Positions 15,258 through 22,758 of a DNA stretch of 25,883 nucleotides are shown here, piece after piece. A program made the position numbers and the translations under genes. Numbering within the stretch: position 1 is the stretch's first letter; every line of letters begins with the position of its first letter. The notes below the pieces were generated by a model. The model searched no databases and was not told the DNA's origin. It saw only the letters and a list, made by a program, of their open reading frames with translations. Origin of the DNA: an uncultured Lachnospiraceae bacterium (GTDB taxonomy: Bacteria; Bacillota_A; Clostridia; Lachnospirales; Lachnospiraceae); assembly GCA_951801245.1 (NCBI GenBank), contig CATOMC010000023.1, positions 1 through 25,883 on the forward strand, written 5' to 3'.

Positions 15258-15356
15258 ATGAATCTTACAGAAATGTTAGAATTCATTTGTTATTCGAAAG
15301 ATTACTGTAAGATTTGTATTATAAAATGGCATAAGAATAATTTAAGATTCCTTTAA
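15258..15356 (+). CDS. Possible 32-residue small protein
   Basis: An ATG at 15258 preceded by TGGAGG (15247-15252, 5-base spacing) opens a 32-codon frame starting MNLTEMLEFICYSKDYCK and ending with a basic tail (HKNNLRFL). Three cysteines lie within 11 residues. The good ribosome binding site is the main support; the longer in-frame start at 15174 has none. Its stop lies inside the direct-repeat regulatory region for the downstream ABC operon. There is no homology I recognise, and it may not be expressed. Confidence 0.25.
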   Translation: MNLTEMLEFICYSKDYCKICIIKWHKNNLRFL

Positions 15357-15395
15357 GGATTTCTAGTGAATCTTTTAAGAAAAGAATGCTATGAT
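15341..15395 (+). promoter_or_regulatory. Phased TTTAAG direct repeats: probable OmpR-family response-regulator site and promoter
   Basis: TTTAAG occurs at 15341-15346, 15352-15357 and 15374-15379. The starts differ by 11 and 22 bases, so all three fall on one 11-bp register, typical of tandem sites for OmpR/PhoB-type regulators. TATGAT (15390-15395) is a suitable -10 with no good -35, as in activator-dependent promoters. The transcript would start near 15402 and lead into the ABC efflux operon at 15506. AAGATTC/GAATCTT (15344-15350, 15368-15374) also forms an inverted repeat here. No two-component genes are in the window. Confidence 0.5.
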
Positions 15396-15505
15396 GGAAC
15401 AGGCTTAAAATTTATGGCCGTTTTTCTGATTTGAAGAATGATAAATGAAGACAAAAGACATGCTGTTTCGTTTACAATACTATATGTGCGAAGGAGGGGA
15501 GTGGC

Positions 15506-16201
15506 ATGGACACATTAGTAGAAATCCGGGATATCTGTAAAGTGTACAATCCCGGAGAGAATGAAGTAAAGGCACTCGATCATGTGAGCCTGACGATCCG
15601 GGAAGGGGAGTTTGTGGCGATCATCGGGCATTCGGGTTCTGGCAAATCCACACTGATGAACATGCTCGGGTGTCTCGATGTGCCTACCAGCGGCAGTTAT
15701 TATCTGCACGGGCATGATGTGGGGAGCATGACGGATGACGAACTGTCGGATATCCGCAACCAGGAGATCGGTTTTGTATTTCAGGGGTTTAACCTGATCC
15801 CCAGCCTGACAGCCCTTGAAAATGTGGAACTGCCGCTGATCTACAGGGGTGTGGGCAAGCGGGAACGTGTGGAACTGTCGGAAGCGGCACTGGACAAGGT
15901 AGGCCTGGAGAAACGAAAGACCCATAAGCCGTCGGAAATGTCCGGGGGACAGCAGCAGAGAGTCGCCATCGCCAGGGCGATCGCGCAGGCACCGCCCATC
16001 ATCCTGGCAGATGAGCCTACGGGTAACCTGGACTCCAATTCTACCAGGGAGATCATGGATATTTTAAAGTCCCTCCATGAAGAGGGCAGGACGGTCATTT
16101 TGATCACGCATGACGATGAGATCGCGGCCAAGGCCAGAAGGGTGATCAAGATCATGGACGGAAAGATTGAGGAGGATTATGAAAATGTCACAGATATCTG
16201 A
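15506..16201 (+). CDS. MacB/LolD-type ABC transporter ATP-binding protein
   Basis: ATPase of a three-gene MacB-type export or mechanotransmission system. Of its 231 residues, Walker A is GHSGSGKS (40-47), the Q-loop is 'FVFQGFNL', the signature is MSGGQQQR (about 148-155), Walker B is 'IILADEPTGNLDS' and the switch is 'ITHDDEIAAKARR'. The 'DEPTGNLDS' and 'LMNMLGCLDVPTSG' motifs are diagnostic of the MacB/LolD/FtsE group. GGAGGGGAG precedes the ATG. It overlaps the next gene by 17 bases, indicating coupled translation. In Firmicutes such systems export or resist peptides and other amphipathic toxins; the substrate here is unknown. It is probably controlled by the phased repeats 110-165 bases upstream. 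Confidence 0.92.
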   Translation: MDTLVEIRDICKVYNPGENEVKALDHVSLTIREGEFVAIIGHSGSGKSTLMNMLGCLDVPTSGSYYLHGHDVGSMTDDELSDIRNQEIGFVFQGFNLIPSLTALENVELPLIYRGVGKRERVELSEAALDKVGLEKRKTHKPSEMSGGQQQRVAIARAIAQAPPIILADEPTGNLDSNSTREIMDILKSLHEEGRTVILITHDDEIAAKARRVIKIMDGKIEEDYENVTDI

Positions 16202-17867
16202 GAGTAAGACAGAAGAAACGAAGATGACCGATACGGTCAATGACGGGACGGGAATATCTGCAGATACTGGAACAGACAGTCTGGAGGTACCGGAAAAAGC
16301 CGGCAGGAAGAAAAAGAGAGAGAAGAAAGAAAGGACACCCATGGATAAGGCAAAGAAGAAAAAGATACGCCGACGCATCGCACTGGTCGTGGCGGCGGCG
16401 TTGGTGGCAGGATTCTTTGTGCGCAATTCCCTTGTGGCGAAGAACACAGCGCCCATGGTCTTTACGACAGAGGTGACAGTGGCGGATGTAGAGCAGACGC
16501 TGCGCACCAATGGTACGGTGAAGAGCACGGAGACGAAGACCTATTTTGCCGATGTGACGGTCCCGGTGAGTGAGATTAGGGTAGCTGTGGGAGACAAGGT
16601 CAAAAAGGGAGACGTGCTCCTGCTGTTTGATGAGCAGGCCCTCAGTGATGCAAAACGGGAAGCAGAACTGAAACTGGCATCCAGCCAGGGGGACTATTCC
16701 AGTTCTGTTCATAAAGACAATAAGTATCTGGCAGACCTTTCTGAGGCCAACACGAACCTGGCAGTACTGGAACAGCAGATCTCGGATCACGAGACTTATC
16801 TGAAAGGACTGCAGAAGACCATCGAAGACAAGAAGGCATGGTATGCGAACCAAGGGGCGCTTTTGCAGGTATCCCTCCTGGAATATGAAAAGATGATCAG
16901 TGATGAAAAAGAGGCCCTGGCGGAGCGCAATGCGGAAGAAGAAAAGTCGCTGGACATGAGCGATAAGGAAAAGAAAGAAAAACGCGAGAGGGACGAGGCG
17001 GCGAAGAGCCAGATAGACTATAACGAAGAGACGTATCTGAGCCTGCAGGAACAGGTACAGTATAACTCCTATGAACAGCAGAACAACCAGGAGATCCGCG
17101 ACCTGGAACGGGAGGCGGAAGAGATACAGAAGATCATCACGGATTCCAAGGAGCTGAAAGCCAAGATGGAAGCGCAGAAGGAAAGTTCCGAGGATGCCAT
17201 GCTGGATTCCGGCAGTAAGGAAAAGCTGGCTGCAGACGCCGCGCTGCAGGAGTTGACGAACGGGGAGACGCTGCAGTCCATTGAGAAAGTGCAGTCCGGC
17301 ATAGCCGCAGACTTTGCAGGGGTGGTCACGGAGATCGCAGCAGTGGAAGGGGCGGCTCCTGCAGAGAATGGAAAGTTAGTCGTGTTAGAGAGTACGGAGC
17401 ATGTGGTAGTACATGCCAATGTATCGAAATACGACCTGGAAAAGCTGGCAGTAGGCCAGAAGGCAGAGATAGATATCGCAGGCAATCAGTATGAAGGAAG
17501 AGTGGATAAGATCGAGGGCATGGCGACGACCAACAACAACGGTGCAGCAGTGGTGGGCGTGGATATCAGCATAGACAGGCCGGATGAGAACATCTTCCTG
17601 GGCGTGGAAGCCAAGAGCGTAGTACATACGGCACAGGCGGAAGGTGTGGTGGCCATTCCCATGGAACTGGTCAACAGTGATAAGGAAGGAGACTTTGTCT
17701 ATGTGGAAGAGAATGGCATCGTGGCGAAGAAGCGTATCACGGTGGGTATTTCTTCCGAGAGCCTCTGTGAGGTCAAAGAAGGGCTTGCGGCCGGAGACCA
17801 GGTGATCATGTCCATGGGGCAGGAGTATGAAGAAGGCATGGCGGTGACGGCGGTCCCGCAGGGCTGA
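16185..17867 (+). CDS. Membrane-fusion (periplasmic adaptor-like) subunit of MacB-type ABC system
   Basis: HlyD/MacA-like accessory protein joining the ATPase and permease genes on either side. I choose ATG 16185, 9 bases after GAGGAGG (16169-16175); ATG 16179 is only 3 bases away from it and is less likely. The 560 residues show an acidic N-terminus, a strongly basic cytoplasmic segment (about 39-65), one transmembrane helix (IALVVAAALVAGFFV, about 66-80), a lipoyl-like half (VSEIRVAVGDKVKKGDVLLL, about 128-147), and a long coiled-coil hairpin rich in Glu/Lys (about 155-345). The second lipoyl half ('SGIAADFAGVVTEIAAVEGAA') and beta-barrel/MPD regions run to the end ('EYEEGMAVTAVP'). It is longer than MacA (about 370) because of the basic N-terminus and the large coiled coil, as is common in Lachnospiraceae. 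Confidence 0.88.
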   Translation: MSQISESKTEETKMTDTVNDGTGISADTGTDSLEVPEKAGRKKKREKKERTPMDKAKKKKIRRRIALVVAAALVAGFFVRNSLVAKNTAPMVFTTEVTVADVEQTLRTNGTVKSTETKTYFADVTVPVSEIRVAVGDKVKKGDVLLLFDEQALSDAKREAELKLASSQGDYSSSVHKDNKYLADLSEANTNLAVLEQQISDHETYLKGLQKTIEDKKAWYANQGALLQVSLLEYEKMISDEKEALAERNAEEEKSLDMSDKEKKEKRERDEAAKSQIDYNEETYLSLQEQVQYNSYEQQNNQEIRDLEREAEEIQKIITDSKELKAKMEAQKESSEDAMLDSGSKEKLAADAALQELTNGETLQSIEKVQSGIAADFAGVVTEIAAVEGAAPAENGKLVVLESTEHVVVHANVSKYDLEKLAVGQKAEIDIAGNQYEGRVDKIEGMATTNNNGAAVVGVDISIDRPDENIFLGVEAKSVVHTAQAEGVVAIPMELVNSDKEGDFVYVEENGIVAKKRITVGISSESLCEVKEGLAAGDQVIMSMGQEYEEGMAVTAVPQG

Positions 17868-17884
17868 TAAGGAAGGGTGAGCAT

Positions 17885-19105
17885 ATGGCACAGATATGGG
17901 AATACATTAAGATCGCCCTGATGAATATCAAAAGCAATAGGGGACGTTCCGTCCTGACCATGCTGGGGATCATTATCGGCATTGCCTCCGTGATCATGAT
18001 CATTTCCATCGGAGACGGTATGCGCGGTTCCATTAATGAGGAACTGGAAAACATGGCGGGCGGTCAGATAGCAATCTATACCAACAGCGATGCGGAAGGC
18101 AATGACGTGGTCTTTACGGAGGATGATTTTGACCTGATCGAGGAAAAGGTGGAACATGTCAAAGGTGTTACGCCGCAATATGGCATGTGGGGTACGGCGA
18201 TTGGGAGAAAGGGAGAATTTGAAGCACTTCTCTACGGCGGGACTACGGCATTGCAGTACGCTACCGGAAGTGAGCCTATTGTGAAAGGCAGGTATTTTAG
18301 CAGGGCAGAGTATGACGGGAGCAGTATGGTCTGCGTGATCAATGAGAACAGTGCCAGAATGCTTTTTGGAACCACGGATGTGGTGGGGATGAGTGTGGAG
18401 ATATACCTGTGGGGCGTGACCCAGGAACTCACAATTGTAGGCATCAGGCAGGATACCAAAGCAGGGCTTATCTCTGCCATGAGCGGCGGCGGGTATCTGC
18501 AGATTGAGATGCCGCTCAAGGTGCTGAGTGACGGCTTTGGTTTATGGGTGGAGGATTTTTCGCAGATATATATTATAGCGGAAAGTTCAGAATATTCAGC
18601 CCAGGTGGCGGCTGACTGTATCACGCTTTTAGAGAACAAGTTTAATGTGCGCGGAGAAAATAAGATCATGATGGAGAGCTTCGCAGATTATCAGGCACAG
18701 TATGACAGCATTCTGGGGATCATCACGGTTTTTATCTCCTTTGTGGCAGGTATTTCCCTGCTGGTGGGTGGTATCGGTGTTATGAACATCATGCTGGTGT
18801 CTGTGACGGAGCGTACCAGAGAGATTGGTATCCGCAAGTCGTTGGGTGCCAGGACGCGGTCGATCCTGTTACAGTTTTTGGCAGAGGCCGGCATCATCAC
18901 GCTAATTGGCGGCCTGATCGGCATAGCCATCGGCGGTCTGGGCGCTTATGCACTCTGCAGTTCCTTTGGCTTTGCGGCAAAGGTGAAAGCGACAACGGTA
19001 ATATTTGCCACCATATTTTCTTCGGCCGTGGGTATTTTCTTCGGAATCTATCCGGCCAGAAAGGCGGCAAGACTCAGCCCGATCGAGGCACTGCGGCATG
19101 AGTAG
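17885..19105 (+). CDS. MacB-like ABC transporter permease (FtsX fold)
   Basis: Membrane subunit of the three-gene system. The N-terminal cytoplasmic stretch plus first helix reads IALMNIKSNRGRSVLTMLG then IIIGIASVIMIISIG (about 11-45). A large extracellular MacB_PCD domain follows (about 46-270). The FtsX domain has three helices starting at 'ILGIITVFISFVAGISLLVG' (about 277-296), containing MLVSVTERTREIGIRKSLGA (about 304-323) and ending 'YPARKAARLSPIEALRHE', a near-universal MacB-type C-terminus. The length of 406 residues is normal. GGAAGGGTG precedes the start, and the gap to the adaptor gene is 17 bases. It is the last gene of the operon. No hairpin with a T-tail was seen after it before the next promoter. 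Confidence 0.93.
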   Translation: MAQIWEYIKIALMNIKSNRGRSVLTMLGIIIGIASVIMIISIGDGMRGSINEELENMAGGQIAIYTNSDAEGNDVVFTEDDFDLIEEKVEHVKGVTPQYGMWGTAIGRKGEFEALLYGGTTALQYATGSEPIVKGRYFSRAEYDGSSMVCVINENSARMLFGTTDVVGMSVEIYLWGVTQELTIVGIRQDTKAGLISAMSGGGYLQIEMPLKVLSDGFGLWVEDFSQIYIIAESSEYSAQVAADCITLLENKFNVRGENKIMMESFADYQAQYDSILGIITVFISFVAGISLLVGGIGVMNIMLVSVTERTREIGIRKSLGARTRSILLQFLAEAGIITLIGGLIGIAIGGLGAYALCSSFGFAAKVKATTVIFATIFSSAVGIFFGIYPARKAARLSPIEALRHE

Positions 19106-19121
19106 GATAAGATAGTTACTT

Positions 19122-19154
19122 TTCACATGTTAGCCAGAAAGTGATGCCTGAACA
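19122..19154. repeat. Dispersed 33-bp intergenic repeat, copy B
   Basis: Same sequence as 10735-10767 with three differences (repeat positions 7, 8 and 13). It begins 16 bases after the permease stop and ends 28 bases before the next promoter, so its placement relative to genes mirrors copy A. Confidence 0.8.
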
Positions 19155-19182
19155 AATAGAATAGACTCCTCACATGTTTTTC

Positions 19183-19210
19183 TTGCACTTTGTGTAAATT
19201 AAAGTATAAT
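19183..19210 (+). promoter_or_regulatory. Promoter for the YcxB-like gene
   Basis: TTGCAC (19183-19188), a 16-base spacer and TATAAT (19205-19210). Transcription would start near 19217, just before the leader hairpin. Confidence 0.6.
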
Positions 19211-19220
19211 AGAAGTCAGT

Positions 19221-19249
19221 AGAGAGCACCTGCATTGTAGGTGCTTTCT
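19221..19249 (+). other. Leader hairpin
   Basis: AGAGAGCACCT (19221-19231) pairs with AGGTGCTTTCT (19239-19249) with one wobble. The tail is only weakly T-rich, so it may stabilise the 5' end or act as a weak attenuator rather than a full terminator. Confidence 0.45.
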
Positions 19250-19291
19250 TAGAGAATCGGGAAATAAGCCGCGCTTGTATGGAGATTCGTT

Positions 19292-19771
19292 ATGGAAATA
19301 GAGTTTGATGTCAAAATAACACCTAATATTTTATATGATTATATGTTACAGCATACCTATTCCCGTCTGCCAGGCCTGATGGGCACTCTGGTGGGGGCGT
19401 TGATGCTGATATTATTTGCCTCAAACAGGCAGCCGGTGGTGCTAATCATAGCATTAGTTATTTTATTGTATCTGCCCTGGACACTTTTTTTGCGCTCCAG
19501 ACAGCAGGCCCAGACAACACCGGCATTTAAGAAGCCGCTTCATTATAAGCTGACAGAGGAAGGGATTGAAGTATCTCAGGACGAGACGACGGAGAAGATG
19601 GCATGGGACGGTATGGTCAAGGCCATTTCCACCCCTAAGAGTATCGTGGTTTATACCACGGCGGTGAGTGCCTGCATTTTTCCCAAAAAGGATCTGGGAG
19701 AGGGCAGATATAAGGTGATTGAGATCATCTCTACCCATATGTCTCCGAAGAAAGTGAAGATACGCGGATAG
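19292..19771 (+). CDS. YcxB-like membrane protein
   Basis: This 159-residue protein has the layout of the YcxB-like family: a short N-terminal beta segment (MEIEFDVKITPNILYDYM), two closely spaced transmembrane helices (about 27-42 and 48-66), then a C-terminal soluble domain. That domain contains the family pattern 'HYKLTEEGIEVSQDETTEKMAWDGMVKAISTPKSIVVYTT' (in order, about 85-124), followed by PKKDLGEG near the end. The biochemical function is unknown for the family. It has its own promoter with a leader hairpin. The ribosome binding site is weak (GGAGA 19280-19284). It precedes the t6A operon by about 90 bases and may or may not be co-transcribed with it. Confidence 0.8.
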   Translation: MEIEFDVKITPNILYDYMLQHTYSRLPGLMGTLVGALMLILFASNRQPVVLIIALVILLYLPWTLFLRSRQQAQTTPAFKKPLHYKLTEEGIEVSQDETTEKMAWDGMVKAISTPKSIVVYTTAVSACIFPKKDLGEGRYKVIEIISTHMSPKKVKIRG

Positions 19772-19863
19772 TGTAACATTTACCAATTAGCCATACTTTT
19801 TTGCTTGCCAGAATTTCCTCATACTGCGCCGGGCAGAGGCATGGGATTAGGGAGCAAAGTTGA

Positions 19864-20307
19864 GTGGATATGGAAAAAGTGTTGGAGACGAATAGTGCGG
19901 AAGAGACTTTTGCATGTGGTAAAAGTCTTGGGGAGCAGGCAGAACCTGGCCAGATTTATACGCTGATCGGAGATCTGGGTGTCGGGAAGACGGTCTTTAC
20001 CCAGGGTGTGGCGGCAGGGCTTGGTATAGAGGAGCCGGTGAACAGCCCCACGTTTACAATTTTGCAGATTTATGAGGAAGGCAGGCTTCCTTTTTATCAT
20101 TTTGATGTATATCGCATCGGTGACGTGGAGGAGATGCAGGAGATCGGTTATGAAGACTGCTTTTACGCAGGAGGCATCTGCCTGATTGAGTGGGCAGATC
20201 TTGTGGCGGAAATAATTCCCCCAAGACATACCCGTATCATCATCGAAAAGGATCTGGCAAAAGGATTTGCATATCGCAGAATAAGGATAGAAGAGAAGGG
20301 CTTATGA
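19864..20307 (+). CDS. tsaE: tRNA t6A biosynthesis ATPase TsaE
   Basis: ATPase of the TsaBDE complex, which transfers threonylcarbamoyl to A37 of ANN-decoding tRNAs. The P-loop is GDLGVGKT (36-43), followed by TFTQ-like 'VFTQGVAAGLG' and 'VNSPTFTIL' (about 59-67). 'FYHFDVYRI' carries the conserved Asp, and 'CLIEWADLV' is also present. The length of 147 residues is standard. The start is probably GTG 19864, with AGGGAG (19849-19854) 9 bases upstream; ATG 19870 is the alternative at 15 bases. Its TGA overlaps the tsaB ATG in ATGA, so the two are translationally coupled. The order tsaE-tsaB-rimI is the classic Firmicute arrangement. Confidence 0.94.
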   Translation: MDMEKVLETNSAEETFACGKSLGEQAEPGQIYTLIGDLGVGKTVFTQGVAAGLGIEEPVNSPTFTILQIYEEGRLPFYHFDVYRIGDVEEMQEIGYEDCFYAGGICLIEWADLVAEIIPPRHTRIIIEKDLAKGFAYRRIRIEEKGL

Positions 20308-21023
20308 AAATACTGGCATTGGACAGCTCCGGACTGGTGGCCAGCGCAGCGCTGGTGGAGGATGACAATCTGATTGCGGAGTACACCATACAATATAAAA
20401 AAACACATTCCCAGACACTCCTTCCCATGTTGGAAGCTATACGGAATATGGTGGAGCTCGACCTGCATACGGTGGATGCAGTCGCAGTGGCGGCAGGACC
20501 GGGATCCTTTACAGGTCTTAGGATAGGCAGCGCCACAGCCAAGGGACTTGCTTTTGTCCTGGATAAACCGATAGTACCGGTGCCCACAGTGGACGGTCTT
20601 GCCTATCAGATGTACGGCACGGATGCAGTGGTATGCCCGATCATGGATGCCAGAAGAAGCCAGGTGTATACGGGAATTTACGAGTTTCTTGCGAAAGAAG
20701 ACGGATATGACATGCGTGTCATCAAAGAACAATGTGCAGTAGCCTTTGATGACATTGCACAAGAGTTAAATGACATAGGAAGAAAAGTTGTTTTTCTGGG
20801 AGACGGCGTTCCGGTATTCCGGGATCGGATGGCGGAAGTGGTTAAGGTACCTTATTTACTGGCGCCTGCCCATCGAAGCAGACAGTCGGCCGCCTGCATT
20901 GCAGTACTGGGCAGCTTGTATTATGCCGAGGGCAGGATGGAGAGCGGTGCGGAACATGCCCCGGTTTACCTGCGGTTGTCACAGGCAGAGCGGGAGCGTG
21001 CCGGGAGGATGAACGAAACATGA
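20304..21023 (+). CDS. tsaB: tRNA t6A biosynthesis scaffold protein TsaB
   Basis: Partner of TsaD in the t6A synthase complex, a catalytically inactive ASKHA-fold paralogue. The start is ATG 20304, coupled to the tsaE stop and consistent with the family N-terminus MKILALDSSG. The longer open frame from 20190 overlaps tsaE and is not used. The diagnostic motif is AVAAGPGSFTGLRIGSATAK (about 58-77), followed by 'PTVDGLAYQ' and 'CPIMDARRSQVYTGIY'. At 239 residues it is full length. The C-terminus ends 'PVYLRLSQAERERAG', a variant of the usual PxYLR(x)SQAER. Its stop overlaps rimI in another ATGA. Confidence 0.94.
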   Translation: MKILALDSSGLVASAALVEDDNLIAEYTIQYKKTHSQTLLPMLEAIRNMVELDLHTVDAVAVAAGPGSFTGLRIGSATAKGLAFVLDKPIVPVPTVDGLAYQMYGTDAVVCPIMDARRSQVYTGIYEFLAKEDGYDMRVIKEQCAVAFDDIAQELNDIGRKVVFLGDGVPVFRDRMAEVVKVPYLLAPAHRSRQSAACIAVLGSLYYAEGRMESGAEHAPVYLRLSQAERERAGRMNET

Positions 21024-21454
21024 TCACATATAGGGCAATGACTCCCAAGGACGTGCCTTTTATCAGCAGACTGGAGGAGGAGACTTTTTCCATGCCCTGG
21101 TCGGAGGCATCTTTTTTGCAGATGATCACACAGGAAGATACCAGATACTATGTGGCCGAGGAGGAAGGACACCTGCTTGGCGGATGCGGGCTCTGGATGG
21201 TTGCCGGAGAGGGCAATATCACGAATGTCGCCGTAGCGAAGGATGCAAGACGGCGTGGCGTGGGCACCGGACTTCTTACCCATTTGATGCAAGAAGGAGA
21301 CCGGGAGGGGGTTATGGCTTATACATTGGAAGTCCGGGTCAGTAATGAGGCGGCAATCCGTATGTACGAGAAACTTGGTTTTGTGTCGGAAGGAATCCGT
21401 CCTGGTTTCTATGAAAAACCGACAGAAGATGCTATGATAATGTGGAAGAGATAG
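21020..21454 (+). CDS. rimI: Ribosomal-protein-alanine N-acetyltransferase RimI
   Basis: GNAT-family acetyltransferase of 144 residues, classically acetylating the N-terminal alanine of ribosomal protein S18. It shows 'EEETFSMPWSEASF' (about 13-26), the acetyl-CoA-binding segment ITNVAVAKDARRRGVGTGLL (about 69-88) with R-R-x-G-x-G, 'LEVRVSNEAAIRMYEKLGF' (about 107-125) and a C-terminal 'DAMIMWKR'. The overlap with tsaB (ATGA) matches the conserved tsaE-tsaB-rimI cluster. Substrates in Firmicutes may be broader than S18. Confidence 0.92.
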   Translation: MITYRAMTPKDVPFISRLEEETFSMPWSEASFLQMITQEDTRYYVAEEEGHLLGGCGLWMVAGEGNITNVAVAKDARRRGVGTGLLTHLMQEGDREGVMAYTLEVRVSNEAAIRMYEKLGFVSEGIRPGFYEKPTEDAMIMWKR

Positions 21455-21544
21455 GAAGCGCATGGAACAATTACCACCGAAATTTCCTGTTTTATTTGAT
21501 AAAATGGGAACGAGGAGAATAAGTAAGATTACAGGAGGATTGTC

Positions 21545-21787
21545 ATGCGCGTTTATGATGATGAAAAAGAACTGGTCAAGGTAGTCTGCAATGCCTGCGG
21601 TAGAGAATTATTGGTAAAAAATGGAATTTTAAAAGAGGAATGTATCCATGTGGACCATGATTTTGGTTTCTTTGGCGCCAAAGACGGTGAGAGTGAGAAA
21701 TTCGATCTGTGTGAGGCGTGTTACGAGAAACTGACAGCCGGTTTTCAGGTGCCTGTCGACAGACAGGAGAGAAAGGAACTGCTCTAG
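21545..21787 (+). CDS. Small CxxC/CxxC protein, probable zinc ribbon
   Basis: This 80-residue hydrophilic protein has CNAC (Cys15, Cys18) and CEAC (Cys56, Cys59), spaced as in a zinc ribbon. The middle carries 'VDHDFGFFGAKDGESEKFDLCE'-like sequence (in order, about 36-57). An excellent AGGAGG (21535-21540) precedes the ATG. It lies between rimI (90-base gap) and the RNase Z gene (about 33-base gap), so it is probably in the same transcript. I do not know a function. The FFG-G(x)SEKFDLCExCY pattern recalls small conserved clostridial proteins annotated only as hypothetical. Confidence 0.82.
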   Translation: MRVYDDEKELVKVVCNACGRELLVKNGILKEECIHVDHDFGFFGAKDGESEKFDLCEACYEKLTAGFQVPVDRQERKELL

Positions 21788-21820
21788 ACTGCCCGGACGT
21801 TTGACAGAATGGGAGCACAC

Positions 21821-22729
21821 ATGTTAGATATCTGCTTACTGGGTACGGGAGGAATGATGCCTCTGCCGTACAGATGGCTTACTTCGCTGATGGCGAGGTA
21901 CCAGGGCATCAGCATATTGATAGACTGTGGAGAGGGAACGCAGATTGCCATGAAGGAAAAAGGGTGGAGCCCGAAACCGATTGATGTGATTTGCTTCACC
22001 CATTTTCATGCGGATCATATCAGCGGCCTGCCGGGGATGCTTCTCACTATGGGGAATGCGGAACGGACAGAGCCGCTATTGCTGATTGGCCCCAAGGGAT
22101 TGACCAGAGTAGTCAGTGCTTTGCGCGTGATCGCGCCGGAACTGCCCTTTGAGATTCATTGTCAGGAACTGACCGAAACCGAACAGACAATTCGTTTTGA
22201 CGGTTTTCGCATTGAAGCCTACCGGGTAAATCACAATGTGATCTGTTACGGATACAATATTGTGGTGGAGCGTATCGGCAGATTTGATGTAGAACGGGCC
22301 AACCAGATGCAGATTCCCAGAAAATACTGGAATCGTCTGCAAAAAGGTGAGATAATAGAAGAAGAAGGAAAAACGTTTACACCGGATATGGTGCTGGGAG
22401 CGCCCAGAAAGGGTATCAAAGTCGCCTATTGCACGGATACCAGACCCACCGAGGGCATTGTCAAAAATGCTGCCGGAGCTGACCTTTTTATCTGTGAAGG
22501 AATGTACGGGGAGCCGGATAAAGTGCACAAGGCCAGAGAATATAAGCATATGACGTTTTATGAAGCGGCGGATCTTGCGTTACGCGCAAACGTACGAGAG
22601 TTGTGGCTGACACATTACAGCCCTTCCCTGATTCGTCCGGAAGACTATATGCAGGAAGTCAGGAAGATTTTTCCAAATGCCATTGCGGCCAGAGACGGCA
22701 GGAGTGTCGACCTTCTGTTTGAAGATTAG
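21821..22729 (+). CDS. rnz: Ribonuclease Z (tRNA 3'-end processing endonuclease)
   Basis: Zinc metallo-beta-lactamase-fold RNase that removes 3' trailers from tRNA precursors. The start is ATG 21821 with GGGAG 5 bases upstream; ATG 21809 overlaps that site. The metal motif HFHADH spans residues 61-66, equivalent to HxHxDH of RNase Z. 'VNHNVICYGY' supplies a further histidine, 'KVAYCTDTRP' the bridging Asp, and 'LWLTHYSP' the last His. 'KYWNRLQKGEIIEEEGKTFTPDMVLGAPRKG' (in segments, about 169-199) matches the RNase Z C-terminal region, which separates it from generic MBL hydrolases. At 302 residues it is the short bacterial form. Its stop overlaps the upstream limit of the next reading frame. 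Its location within the t6A genes fits a tRNA-maturation theme. Confidence 0.9.
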   Translation: MLDICLLGTGGMMPLPYRWLTSLMARYQGISILIDCGEGTQIAMKEKGWSPKPIDVICFTHFHADHISGLPGMLLTMGNAERTEPLLLIGPKGLTRVVSALRVIAPELPFEIHCQELTETEQTIRFDGFRIEAYRVNHNVICYGYNIVVERIGRFDVERANQMQIPRKYWNRLQKGEIIEEEGKTFTPDMVLGAPRKGIKVAYCTDTRPTEGIVKNAAGADLFICEGMYGEPDKVHKAREYKHMTFYEAADLALRANVRELWLTHYSPSLIRPEDYMQEVRKIFPNAIAARDGRSVDLLFED

Positions 22730-22758
22730 TGCACCATTGGAGATACGGAGGAGTGCGT

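Noticed and set aside
16188..16853. 221-codon minus-strand open frame
   Set aside because: Opposite the membrane-fusion protein gene, where coiled-coil and lipoyl features clearly support the + strand.
20163..20762. 199-codon minus-strand open frame
   Set aside because: Spans tsaE and tsaB on the opposite strand; both are certain genes.
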